Shown in pieces: positions 1-6,218 of a stretch of 9,132 nt of DNA (the stretch's first letter is position 1; the number at the start of each line of letters is the position of its first letter). Under the pieces are notes generated by a model, which made no database searches, had not been told where the DNA came from, and saw only the letters and a program-made list of their open reading frames with translations. The position numbers were made by a program, and so were the translations under genes. Origin of the DNA: Trueperaceae bacterium (GTDB lineage Bacteria > Deinococcota > Deinococci > Deinococcales > Trueperaceae). Where the stretch lies: the NCBI GenBank assembly GCA_007130445.1, contig SLSM01000072.1, forward strand, positions 1-9,132, written 5' to 3'.

Positions 1-1
1 C

Positions 2-283
2 TGGCGCACCTTCGAACAGATCTTCGACACCGCCTACGAGCGCCTCACCGCCCTCGGCGATCAGCCCGTCTGGTTCGCCGAGATCGCCAGCAGCGAAGAA
101 GGCGGCGACAAGGCCGCCTGGGTCCGCGACATGTTCGCCAGCGAAGCGTTCGGTCGCCTGCAGGCGATCGTCTGGTTCGACGAGCACAAGGAGGCCGATT
201 GGCGGATCACCTCCTCACCCGCCTCGGAGGCCGCCTTCCGCGAGGCTCTGGCGTCGCCGGACGTGACGCTGGCGGCACGCTGA
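2..283 (+). CDS. GH26-type beta-mannanase, C-terminal part (5' end outside window)
   Basis: An open frame enters from the left edge and ends at TGA 281-283, giving 93 residues. The sequence resembles the last quarter of a glycoside hydrolase family 26 (beta-1,4-mannanase) TIM barrel. The segment PVWFAEIASSEEGGDKAAW (residues 22-40) matches the strand that carries the family's catalytic nucleophile glutamate, here E27. It is followed by the usual IVWFDEHKEADWRI block (about 55-68), which closes the barrel. The family hydrolyses internal linkages of mannan or related beta-glycans outside the cell. The protein ends soon after the barrel, so there is no C-terminal carbohydrate-binding module. Signal peptide, acid/base residue and start lie outside the window, so the exact substrate (mannan, or another glycan used by some GH26 enzymes) cannot be settled. 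A hairpin follows the stop by 6 nt. Confidence 0.8.
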   Translation, partial: WRTFEQIFDTAYERLTALGDQPVWFAEIASSEEGGDKAAWVRDMFASEAFGRLQAIVWFDEHKEADWRITSSPASEAAFREALASPDVTLAAR

Positions 284-289
284 GCCGCC

Positions 290-315
290 GGCACGACGCC
301 CCGCACGGTCGTGCC
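290..315 (+). terminator. 8-bp inverted repeat after the mannanase stop; terminator or operator
   Basis: GGCACGAC (290-297) and GTCGTGCC (308-315) are perfect inverted copies around a 10-nt loop, starting 6 nt after the mannanase stop. Its position suits a terminator, but no T-run follows. The right arm also ends 10 nt before a possible -10 box (TACCCT, 326-331) of the next gene, so an operator is equally possible. Confidence 0.4.
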
Positions 316-325
316 ACGGACGGTG

Positions 326-346
326 TACCCTCCTGCGCAAGGGGGG
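326..346 (+). promoter_or_regulatory. Possible -10 box and Shine-Dalgarno of the VOC gene
   Basis: TACCCT at 326-331 fits the TAnnnT form of -10 boxes, and AAGGGGGG at 339-346 is a purine-rich ribosome site 7 nt before the ATG at 354. A transcript starting near 338 would have a leader of about 16 nt. No good -35 hexamer is visible at 17-18 nt, so the -10 call is weak. The SD is what supports the ATG choice. Confidence 0.4.
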
Positions 347-353
347 TGCTGCG

Positions 354-737
354 ATGGCTGCAGGTGTGTTCGAGGGGCTCGATACGGTGATCGTACGTGT
401 CCGTGACGTCGACGCGGCCGCTGCCTGGTACCGCGAGAAGCTCGAGCTCGTACCCACGTTCGAGGACCCCGAGGCACGGCTCGTCGTGCTGGACCTCGGC
501 GGCTCCACGAGCCTGACGTTGTGGCAGCTCGCGCGCATCGACGTTCCGCCGGTCCCGGGTGCCGCCACGTCCTATCCGATCTTCTCGGTCCGCGACGTCG
601 AGCGCGTCTGGAACACGCTGCGCGACCGCGGTGTGCTCGTCGAGCCGGTGGTCGAGGGCGGCGGTGTCCGCTGGTTCGAGTTCCGCGACCTCGATGGCAA
701 CCGGCTCGAGGCGTGTCAGGCGGTCGCGGGCCCATGA
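354..737 (+). CDS. VOC-family (glyoxalase/bleomycin-resistance fold) protein
   Basis: A 127-residue protein, the normal size for a single-chain VOC member made of two beta-alpha-beta-beta-beta modules. Module 1 starts at about residue 9 with the pattern LDTVIVRVRDVDAAAAWY and continues to the LTLW strand near 60. Module 2 starts near 78 with YPIFSVRDVERVW and ends with the classic last strand GNRLEACQ (115-122). Family members bind a divalent metal and act as lyases, isomerases, dioxygenases or antibiotic-binding proteins. Of the usual metal ligands only the last-strand glutamate (E119) is present. The usual first-strand histidine is replaced by threonine (T11), and the module-2 strand shows none. 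A metal-independent binding role is therefore more likely than a glyoxalase I reaction. The substrate is unknown. The stop codon is in frame with the GNAT remnant that follows. Confidence 0.85.
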   Translation: MAAGVFEGLDTVIVRVRDVDAAAAWYREKLELVPTFEDPEARLVVLDLGGSTSLTLWQLARIDVPPVPGAATSYPIFSVRDVERVWNTLRDRGVLVEPVVEGGGVRWFEFRDLDGNRLEACQAVAGP

Positions 738-863
738 CGGCCGGCGCGCCTCCACGTCAACCTCCTCGGCGTGCGACCCGCGTACCGCGGCCGCGGGCTG
801 GCGCGTCGCCTCCTCGATCACCTGCACGTGCGCGCGGCCGCGACCCTGGACGGCCGCGGCGTG
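734..863 (+). pseudogene. GNAT acetyltransferase remnant (motif A only)
   Basis: Directly after the VOC stop, in the same frame, the DNA reads RLHVNLLGVRPAYRGRG and then LARRLLDHLH. This is a textbook GNAT core: strand beta-4, the R/Q-x-x-G-x-G/A acetyl-CoA pyrophosphate loop (here RGRGLA), and helix alpha-3. It is followed by a short GVSL strand. Everything before beta-4 and after beta-5 of the roughly 150-residue fold is missing. An ATG at 734 overlaps the VOC stop (ATGA) but reads another frame. It may be the old start of the acetyltransferase, now separated from the core by a deletion. The core runs on without a stop into the nucleotidyltransferase domain. It is unlikely to acetylate anything. 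Confidence 0.6.
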
Positions 864-1286
864 TCGCTGGCACCGCGCTTGCGAGCCCTGCCGTGGGCGG
901 TCGGTGGGAGCGTGCTGCTGCGGCGCCTGGGGCTCGACGTGCGACCGAACGACCTCGACCTCGTCACCACCGTCGAGCGCTTCGACGAGGTCGCCGCGGT
1001 CCTGGCCGACGCGCTCGGGCCGGGCGATCGGCCGGCGCACGACACGCATCGCAGCCACCGCTTCCTGCGCTTCTCGCTCGGCCAGGGTCCGTGCGTGGAC
1101 CTGATGGCCGGGGTCCGGGCCCACGAGGGTTCTTCCGTTGACGAGTGGCACCACGATCCGGCCACCGTCACGCACCTCGGCGGGGTGCCGTGGTCGAGCG
1201 CCGAGGATTGGGTGACGCTATACTCACTCCTCGGACGGACCGAACGGGCCGAAGCGCTGCGGCGTCACCTCCTCGGGCGGCGCTGA
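771..1286 (+). CDS. Nucleotidyltransferase-fold protein with GNAT-derived N-terminus
   Basis: From GTG 771 the frame encodes 171 residues. Residues 1-33 are the end of the GNAT remnant. From about 36 the sequence becomes a nucleotidyltransferase of the MNT/ANT/AbiEii-like superfamily. It has the WAVGGSVLLRRLG helix with the GGS signature (45-47), then NDLDLV with the two metal aspartates D61 and D63, and a third acidic strand CVDLMAG with D110. Family members transfer a nucleotide to a small molecule such as an aminoglycoside, or to a protein or tRNA, but the acceptor cannot be read here. The size suits a minimal single-domain member. True translation may begin inside, for example at GTG 828 or GTG 861, which would drop most of the GNAT piece. 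No start has a strong SD. The gene converges on the membrane protein downstream. Confidence 0.7.
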   Translation: MRPAYRGRGLARRLLDHLHVRAAATLDGRGVSLAPRLRALPWAVGGSVLLRRLGLDVRPNDLDLVTTVERFDEVAAVLADALGPGDRPAHDTHRSHRFLRFSLGQGPCVDLMAGVRAHEGSSVDEWHHDPATVTHLGGVPWSSAEDWVTLYSLLGRTERAEALRRHLLGRR

Positions 1287-1292
1287 GCGCCG

Positions 1293-1336
1293 TGCGGGCG
1301 ACGCCCGCAGGCGCCGGGCGTCAGCCGGCGCCTGCG
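1293..1336. terminator. Strong bidirectional hairpin between convergent genes
   Basis: A 12-bp perfect inverted repeat, CGCAGGCGCCGG (1306-1317) and CCGGCGCCTGCG (1325-1336), encloses a 7-nt loop that contains the stop codon of the leftward gene. A second hairpin, TGCGGGC-GAC-GCCCGCA (1293-1309), shares 1306-1309 with the first, so the two cannot both form fully. The place between two facing stop codons suits a bidirectional terminator. No T-run follows on either strand. Confidence 0.6.
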
Positions 1337-1932
1337 TCGTGCGCCAGCGCTCGCCCGTGCGCGCGCAGCAGCAACGCGCCGCCCACGAGCAGAGCGATCG
1401 TGAACGCCAGCCTGACGGGCAGGAAGGCCCACGTGCCGGCGGGGCTCGCGGCGATCGCGACGAGGGCCGCGGCGAACAGGGCGACCGCGACGACCGCAGC
1501 GACCACGAAGGCCCGCAGTCCGATGCGCTGGAGTGCCTGGGCGGTCGGGCTCGGTGCGGTGGTGACGCCCGCGGAGCGCTGGCGCGCGACCGCCGTGAGC
1601 AGCAGGAGGGTCAGCGACGCGAGGATCAGCGTCTGGCTGGCCAGCATGCCCAGCGCACCGAGCGCCGTGTTCGCGCTCGACGCGTCCGGAAGCGCCGTCA
1701 GGTACGCCCGCATGCCGAGGTAGAGCAGCGCCGCGCTCACGAGGCTGGCGACGGCGAGGCGCCGGTAGAAGCCAGCGGCTCGGGGGAGGAGCGACGTCCC
1801 GCCCAGCGGCGCCGTCGGATCGGTCGGCTTCGACGCGCCCGCGGCCAACACGACGGCCCACAAGAACGAGGCGCTGGTGAGCGTGTGTGTGACCAACAAG
1901 GCGTGGTCCATGCCGTTCAGTGGAAGGTCCAA
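1321..1932 (-). CDS. Five-helix integral membrane protein, unknown function
   Basis: A 203-residue very hydrophobic protein. Likely membrane spans lie near residues 12-32, 59-79, 91-113, 138-161 and 168-189. The short loops carry Arg/Lys, for example GFYRR before the second span and ARQR after the third. No catalytic motif, heme ligand pattern or signal peptide is evident, and I do not recognise the family. The start is TTG at 1932: it has a clear SD, GAGGGGAG (1941-1948 on the opposite strand), 8 nt upstream. The first ATG (codon 8, at 1911) has none, and starting there would remove only seven residues before the first helix. The gene faces the nucleotidyltransferase gene and lies 129 bp downstream of the G8 lipoprotein gene on the same strand, so read-through from that gene is possible. 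Confidence 0.75.
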   Translation of the reverse strand: MDLPLNGMDHALLVTHTLTSASFLWAVVLAAGASKPTDPTAPLGGTSLLPRAAGFYRRLAVASLVSAALLYLGMRAYLTALPDASSANTALGALGMLASQTLILASLTLLLLTAVARQRSAGVTTAPSPTAQALQRIGLRAFVVAAVVAVALFAAALVAIAASPAGTWAFLPVRLAFTIALLVGGALLLRAHGRALAHDAGAG

Positions 1933-1940
1933 GCCGACGA

Positions 1941-1948
1941 CTCCCCTC
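1941..1948 (-). promoter_or_regulatory. Shine-Dalgarno that fixes a TTG start
   Basis: On the minus strand GAGGGGAG stands 8 nt before TTG 1932-1930. The alternative ATG at 1911 has no purine-rich sequence at a proper distance. The site therefore decides the start of the five-helix membrane protein. Confidence 0.55.
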
Positions 1949-2061
1949 GACGATCTCGCCTATCGTGGCACACGCGACGCGGGCGGCGTACCGGGCGCCA
2001 CGTCGCTCGGAGCGCGACACGCGAGCACCGGCGGACGCGCGGCGGGGAAGCTGGAGGCGCC

Positions 2062-4422
2062 TCAGCGGCAGCGGCGCGTCGCGCAGACCTCGACCTGTGC
2101 GTCGTCGCGCCCGTCTTGTACGACCAGGCGCACGATGGCGCGGAACGAAGCGTGCTCGCTCGGTGTGCCGAGCAGGACGTGCGCTGGCCCGTCGTCGCGC
2201 GTGAGCGTCACTGGCGCGAAGCCGCCGGACGCGGTCACGTCCTCCAGCGTCAACGCGGCGTAGCGCCCTGGGCAGACGTAGGCGTTCCAGTCGGTTCGGA
2301 GGTCGCAACCCGGAGCTGTGAGGAACGTCGTGTTCACGGTGACGGTGCGCCCCGCCGTGCCCGTGACGCTGCCGTCGACGTCGACGAACACGGCGCTGCG
2401 GTAGCCGTCGGCCGGCTGATCGGCCTCGGGCGCACGGCTCGCGAGGTGGACGCGGTTCGTGCCGGGGCCGAAGGTGAGGTTCTGGGCCGCGTTGCGCGGA
2501 CTGACGGCGAACGCCGTGAAGTCGAGGTACGCCAGGGCGGAGGCGGGCCTGACGGCGTCGGGCGCGAACGCCACGAACGTCGAGTCGCGGACGGCGACGT
2601 CGCCGTCGTAGAACTCGAAGCCGCGGATCGAGAACGACGGGTCCCAGGGCCGTGGCAGCGCCCTGCCATCGGAACCCGTCGCCTCCCACGAGCGCGGGCT
2701 GCCGACGTTCGACGACTCGCCGACGAACGCGACGCCCTCCGCCCAGCTCGCCCGTGACGCGAAGGTCACGCCGATCGCATTGTCTGCCAGGACCCCACCG
2801 CGCAAGACGGCGTGGTCGCCCCGGAACCAGGCGGCAGCGCGGCGGTGCTTGAAGGCGACGAAGTCCTCGAACACCGCCGGCACGGGGGGCGACGCGGGGT
2901 CCGCGGGCACGGAGCGCGGTCGGTACCAGGTCGGCGGCACGCCGCTCAGGTCGGCGCTGGGGCCGTTGTCGACGTGCAGGCCGACGGAGCCGTTGGAGTG
3001 CGCGACGTTGGCGACGAAGCGTCCGAGCGGCGTACGGCGCGGCCACACGTTCGCGTCGTCGAACAGGTCGTACGACGGCCCCGTCGGATGCTCGGGCAGC
3101 GCGTACCAGAACCCGGTGCCTTGGGAGCTCGCCGCGACGTTGCCGATGACCACGTTGTCGGGGTTCGTGATCCAGAACGCCGCGGGCCCGAGATGGTGCC
3201 GATCGGATGCCAGCAGCGCAGCCTCGTGCGTGGGGCGGCGGATCATGAGCGCGACGTTGCGGTAGAGGACGTTGCCGCGCTCCACCCCGTCCTCGATGAA
3301 GAAGCAGTGGCCTTGCGCGTCGTACGCGACCACGTCCTCCACCCACACACCGTTGGTCCCGTGGATCGTGACGCAGCGGTTGAACGAGCCGTGGACGCTG
3401 GAGCGCGTCATCGCGCTCTGCGCACCCTGGTCGCCCATCAGGTGCCAGTGCACCGGGTAGCGACCGAGCAGGCCGAGTTGGCCCATCCGCCGCAGTTCGA
3501 CGCCGTGGAGGTGCACGCGGCTGGCGCCCATCGCCATGACGTGCCCGCCGAAGCCGAACCGGTCGCCGGCCGCGTCTGCGCTCGCCGGGTCGCCCTCGAT
3601 CACGACGCGCCGGGTGAGCCGCACGACCTCGGCACGCGCGTCGACGCGGACGCCGGCCACCGTCTCGGCCTCGCCGACGTGATGGAAACCGAGCGGGCGG
3701 TCGAGCGTGAGTCGCGTGCCCTCGACCGCCACGAGCATGCGCTCCTCGACCTGGCGATCTCGGGCATCGGGGCTGCCCGACGCCCCCTCCCAGGCCTCGA
3801 AGTCGGTCGACGCGACGACCACGGTGTCGCCCGGAGCCCACCCGGTCGCGTCCTCCACGTGGAGCACGGCCTCGCCGGGTCGGGCGTGGGTCGTCAGGCG
3901 CGTCCAACTCGGACCCGGCGCGGACCCGTGCAGCGCGAGCACGCCGTCCATCACGCCCAGCACCGAGGTCCCCATGCCGTGGACGTCGTCGGACCCCGGA
4001 GCGCCGTCGAGCGTGATGATCGCAACGTGCGTGAAGGGGTCTGCGGCGCTGCCGACGTAGAGGCCGCCATGCACCATGATCGAGGCCGAGCGCAGCTCGA
4101 GGTCGCGGCGGTCGAACACCAGGTCGCCCATCACCATCAGGCCGCCTAGCGGCGGGGGCGAGACGTCGAGTAGCACGACGTCACCCGACGCGATGGTGAC
4201 CACGTCGCCGGCGCTCGGCACGCTGCCGCCGGGCCAGCGCGCCGCGTCGGACCACGTGCGCGTAGGCGCGGGCGGCGGTGGGCTGGGAGCCGGTCCGCCC
4301 GGCGGGGTCGGGAGGGACGCGACGGCGGGCACGGCGACGCTGCAGGCGGCCAGCGCCGCAACGGCCAGCACGGCGACGAGGGCGGCGGTCAGCGATCGCC
4401 GGCGGTGGTGTCGTTGCGGCAC
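2062..4422 (-). CDS. G8-domain, parallel beta-helix lipoprotein (CEMIP/TMEM2-like)
   Basis: From GTG 4422 this is a 786-residue protein. A lipoprotein signal comes first (HHRRR, a hydrophobic stretch, then LAAC with C27 as the lipidated residue), followed by a proline-rich linker (about 38-53). A G8 domain begins at TWSDAARWPGG (56-66) and runs to about 170 with its repeated conserved glycines. The next part reads like the middle of animal CEMIP (KIAA1199) and TMEM2: PVHWHL (323-328), FNRCVTIHGTNG (347-358) and AYDAQGHCFFIEDG, typical of a right-handed parallel beta-helix. Animal relatives bind or degrade hyaluronan. The bacterial substrate is unknown but is probably an extracellular glycan. 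The CEMIP N-terminal additions and GG domain are absent. The GTG at 4509 would put 55 residues before the cysteine, too long for a lipoprotein. GTG 4458 is possible, lying just after a TACGCT box (4472-4467). Confidence 0.8.
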   Translation of the reverse strand: MPQRHHRRRSLTAALVAVLAVAALAACSVAVPAVASLPTPPGGPAPSPPPPAPTRTWSDAARWPGGSVPSAGDVVTIASGDVVLLDVSPPPLGGLMVMGDLVFDRRDLELRSASIMVHGGLYVGSAADPFTHVAIITLDGAPGSDDVHGMGTSVLGVMDGVLALHGSAPGPSWTRLTTHARPGEAVLHVEDATGWAPGDTVVVASTDFEAWEGASGSPDARDRQVEERMLVAVEGTRLTLDRPLGFHHVGEAETVAGVRVDARAEVVRLTRRVVIEGDPASADAAGDRFGFGGHVMAMGASRVHLHGVELRRMGQLGLLGRYPVHWHLMGDQGAQSAMTRSSVHGSFNRCVTIHGTNGVWVEDVVAYDAQGHCFFIEDGVERGNVLYRNVALMIRRPTHEAALLASDRHHLGPAAFWITNPDNVVIGNVAASSQGTGFWYALPEHPTGPSYDLFDDANVWPRRTPLGRFVANVAHSNGSVGLHVDNGPSADLSGVPPTWYRPRSVPADPASPPVPAVFEDFVAFKHRRAAAWFRGDHAVLRGGVLADNAIGVTFASRASWAEGVAFVGESSNVGSPRSWEATGSDGRALPRPWDPSFSIRGFEFYDGDVAVRDSTFVAFAPDAVRPASALAYLDFTAFAVSPRNAAQNLTFGPGTNRVHLASRAPEADQPADGYRSAVFVDVDGSVTGTAGRTVTVNTTFLTAPGCDLRTDWNAYVCPGRYAALTLEDVTASGGFAPVTLTRDDGPAHVLLGTPSEHASFRAIVRLVVQDGRDDAQVEVCATRRCR

Positions 4423-4466
4423 GCGGTGCTTCGCTTCCGACGAGGCTGGCCGATCCACAGACGTCG

Positions 4467-4472
4467 AGCGTA
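4467..4472 (-). promoter_or_regulatory. Possible -10 box of the G8 lipoprotein gene
   Basis: On the minus strand TACGCT fits the TAnnnT -10 form seen elsewhere in the window. A start of transcription near 4460 would exclude the GTG at 4509. It would leave either a nearly leaderless GTG at 4458 or a leader of about 38 nt to GTG 4422. No convincing -35 is visible. Confidence 0.3.
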
Positions 4473-4524
4473 GGTGTCGAGCGGGCCCGCGGCGTGGGGC
4501 ATCGGCCACATGCGGGATCGCGGT

Positions 4525-4536
4525 CGAACGCGTTCG
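4525..4536. promoter_or_regulatory. 12-bp palindrome next to the DinB promoter; operator candidate
   Basis: CGAACGCGTTCG is a perfect 12-bp palindrome that ends one base before the -10 box TACACT of the DinB-type gene, inside the -35/-10 spacer. That position is typical of a repressor site. It lies in the divergent region shared with the G8 lipoprotein gene. It resembles an actinobacterial LexA box, but the half-sites are 2 nt apart instead of 4. Confidence 0.4.
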
Positions 4537-4537
4537 T

Positions 4538-4549
4538 TACACTTCGAGC
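4538..4549 (+). promoter_or_regulatory. Leaderless-type -10 box of the DinB-type gene
   Basis: TACACT (4538-4543) is followed by exactly 6 nt and then ATG 4550, and there is no SD. Transcription would start at or next to the A of the ATG. The same geometry occurs before two other genes in the window. Confidence 0.55.
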
Positions 4550-4786
4550 ATGCACGCCGACCTCACGACGGCCATCACCGAGCACGCGCGCGCCACCGAG
4601 CGCTGGCTCGGGTCGGTCGAGGCCGTCTCGCCGCAGCAGGCTGGCTGGCGACCCGGGCCCGAGCGCTGGTCGCTCGCGCAGTGCCTCGACCACGTGACCA
4701 TCACCACCTCGCCGCCGCGATCCGCGCACGGAGCGCCGCCAGGCGTCACGTCCCTAGCAGCGGTCGCGACGGCGGCGCTAGCCTGA
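4550..4786 (+). pseudogene. DinB-superfamily gene, truncated and probably frameshifted
   Basis: The frame from ATG 4550 has 78 residues, about half of a normal DinB/YfiT four-helix protein (about 150-170). The first 50 residues are good DinB sequence: helix 1 LTTAITEHARATERWL, then GWRPGPERWSLAQCLDHVTIT, where the histidine of LDH is the first metal ligand of the family. After that the frame turns into Pro/Ala/Ser-rich sequence without helices. In the next frame, from about 4697, the DNA reads HHLAAAIRARSAARR, a plausible continuation of helix 2, so a one- or two-base change near 4695-4700 is likely. That second frame ends in TGA 4819-4821, overlapping the next gene's ATG. The later two histidines of the metal site are missing in both frames. 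The family includes metal-dependent thiol transferases. This copy is probably inactive. Confidence 0.6.
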
Positions 4787-4811
4787 CCGGACCACGCCGA
4801 GAGAGAGGAGG
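4779..4811 (+). promoter_or_regulatory. Promoter -10 candidate and perfect Shine-Dalgarno of the tyrosine phenol-lyase gene
   Basis: AGGAGG (4806-4811), part of GAGAGAGGAGG (4801-4811), is a full SD 6 nt before ATG 4818, the strongest ribosome site in the window. TAGCCT (4779-4784) fits the TAnnnT -10 form and would give a leader of about 27 nt. No clear -35 is visible. This box overlaps the end of the DinB remnant. Confidence 0.45.
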
Positions 4812-4817
4812 CCCGCG

Positions 4818-6218
4818 ATGACGCGTCGACGCAGCTGGGCCGAACCCTGGAAGATCAAGGTCGTCGAGCCGATCCGCATGACCACGCGAGGTGAGCGCGA
4901 GGCCGCCATCCGTGAGGCCGGATACAACACCTTCCTCCTGCGCTCCGACGAGTGCTACATCGATCTGCTCACCGACTCTGGCACCAGCGCGATGTCGGAC
5001 CGGCAGTGGGCGGGCATGATGCTCGGCGACGAGTCGTACGCCGGCTCGCGCAACTTCTACGCGCTCCAAGACGCAGTGCGGACGTACTACGGCTACGAGC
5101 ACCTGATTCCTGCGCATCAGGGACGCGGAGCCGAGCACATCCTCTCGCAGGTGGTGATCAGTGACGGCGACTTCATCCCCGGCAACATGTACTTCACCAC
5201 CACGCGCCTCCACCAGGAGCTCGCCGGCGGGACCTTCCGCGACGTCATCATCGACGAGGCGCATGACCCGGCCAGCGAGCACCCGTTCAAGGGCGACGTC
5301 GACATGGACAAGCTTCGCGCGCTCGTCCACGAGGTCGGCGCCGACCGCGTGCCGTACATCACGGTCGGCGTGACGGTGAACCTGGCCGGCGGGCAGCCCG
5401 TGAGCATGGCCAACCTGCGCGAGGTGGCGGCGTACTGCCGTGAGCACGGCATCCTGGTGATCCTCGACGCCACGCGCGCCGTGGAGAACGCCTTCTTCAT
5501 CCAGCAGCGCGAGGACGGCTACGCCCAGAAGAGCGTCGCGCGCATCCTGCGCGAGATGTGCGACCTGTCCGACGGCGCCACCATGTCGGGCAAGAAGGAC
5601 AGCCTCGTCAACATCGGTGGCTGGCTCGGCGTACGCGATCCGCGCATCGCCGCGCGCGCCCGCAACCTGGTGGTCGTCTACGAGGGGCTGCACACCTACG
5701 GTGGGATGGCGGGGCGCGACATGGAGGCGATGGCGCGAGGGATCGTGGAGTCCGTCGACGACGACCACATCAAGGCGCGCATCGGTCAGGTCGAGTACTT
5801 GGGGCGCGCGCTGATCGACGGCGGGGTCCCCATCGTCCGGCCGATCGGCGGCCACGCCGTCTTCCTCGACGCCGCAGCGATGCTCCCGAACCTGCCGCGC
5901 GACGCGTTCCCGGCGCAGGCGCTGGCTGCGGCGCTGTACGTCGAGTCGGGCATCCGCTCGATGGAGCGGGGCGCCGTCTCGGCGGGCCGCGACCCGACGA
6001 CCGGCGAGCACCGCTTCCCCGCACTCGAGCTCGTGCGACTCACCATCCCGCGGCGCGTCTACACGCAGGCACACATGGACGTGGTGGCCGAGAGCGTGCT
6101 CGAGGTGCTCGAGCAGCGCGACCGCATGCGCGGCCTCGCGTTCTCGTACGAGCCCGAGCATCTGCGGTTCTTCCAGGCCCGCTTCGAGACGGTCGGAGGC
6201 GACGGCATCTTCGCCTGA
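4818..6218 (+). CDS. tpl: Tyrosine phenol-lyase (EC 4.1.99.2)
   Basis: A 466-residue cytoplasmic PLP enzyme, colinear with Citrobacter freundii tyrosine phenol-lyase (456 residues) with a +3 offset. The family splits L-tyrosine into phenol, pyruvate and ammonia in a K+-dependent, reversible reaction. All key positions are present: Y74 (C. freundii Y71), R103 in QGRGAE (R100), F126 and T127 in MYFTTTR (F123/T124), D217 and R220 in DATR (D214/R217), and the PLP lysine K260 in SGKKDSLVNIGG (K257). Substrate carboxylate binding is by R407 (R404). The residues that separate it from tryptophanase are those of a tyrosine enzyme: M382 and R384 in SMERG (M379/R381) and F451/F452 in LRFF (F448/F449). 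It has its own SD, lies just after the DinB remnant, and faces a tryptophanase gene. No TyrR-type site or tyrosine permease is visible nearby. Confidence 0.95.
   Translation: MTRRRSWAEPWKIKVVEPIRMTTRGEREAAIREAGYNTFLLRSDECYIDLLTDSGTSAMSDRQWAGMMLGDESYAGSRNFYALQDAVRTYYGYEHLIPAHQGRGAEHILSQVVISDGDFIPGNMYFTTTRLHQELAGGTFRDVIIDEAHDPASEHPFKGDVDMDKLRALVHEVGADRVPYITVGVTVNLAGGQPVSMANLREVAAYCREHGILVILDATRAVENAFFIQQREDGYAQKSVARILREMCDLSDGATMSGKKDSLVNIGGWLGVRDPRIAARARNLVVVYEGLHTYGGMAGRDMEAMARGIVESVDDDHIKARIGQVEYLGRALIDGGVPIVRPIGGHAVFLDAAAMLPNLPRDAFPAQALAAALYVESGIRSMERGAVSAGRDPTTGEHRFPALELVRLTIPRRVYTQAHMDVVAESVLEVLEQRDRMRGLAFSYEPEHLRFFQARFETVGGDGIFA

Noticed and set aside
1933..2061. Small gene or RNA in the gap between the membrane-protein and G8 lipoprotein genes
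   Set aside because: Only the SD for TTG 1932 and short GC palindromes are seen; there is no frame with protein character and no conserved RNA shape.
1265..3907. Very long open frame (880 codons) on the minus strand across the G8 lipoprotein and membrane-protein genes
   Set aside because: It is arginine-, glycine- and proline-rich without domains and lies out of frame over two well-supported genes. Long shadow frames are expected in DNA this GC-rich.
4423..4509. N-terminal extension of the G8 lipoprotein from GTG 4509
   Set aside because: It would put 55 residues before the lipidated cysteine. Starts at 4458 or 4422 give normal signal lengths and fit the -10 candidate better.
4524..4537. 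LexA/SOS box in front of the DinB-type gene
   Set aside because: Half-sites CGAAC and GTTCG are present but separated by 2 nt; known Gram-positive boxes need 4. Kept only as an undefined palindrome.
4746..6161. 471-codon open frame antisense to tyrosine phenol-lyase
   Set aside because: Its composition (His/Arg/Val/Asp-rich) is typical of a reverse-strand shadow, and the plus-strand gene is unambiguous.
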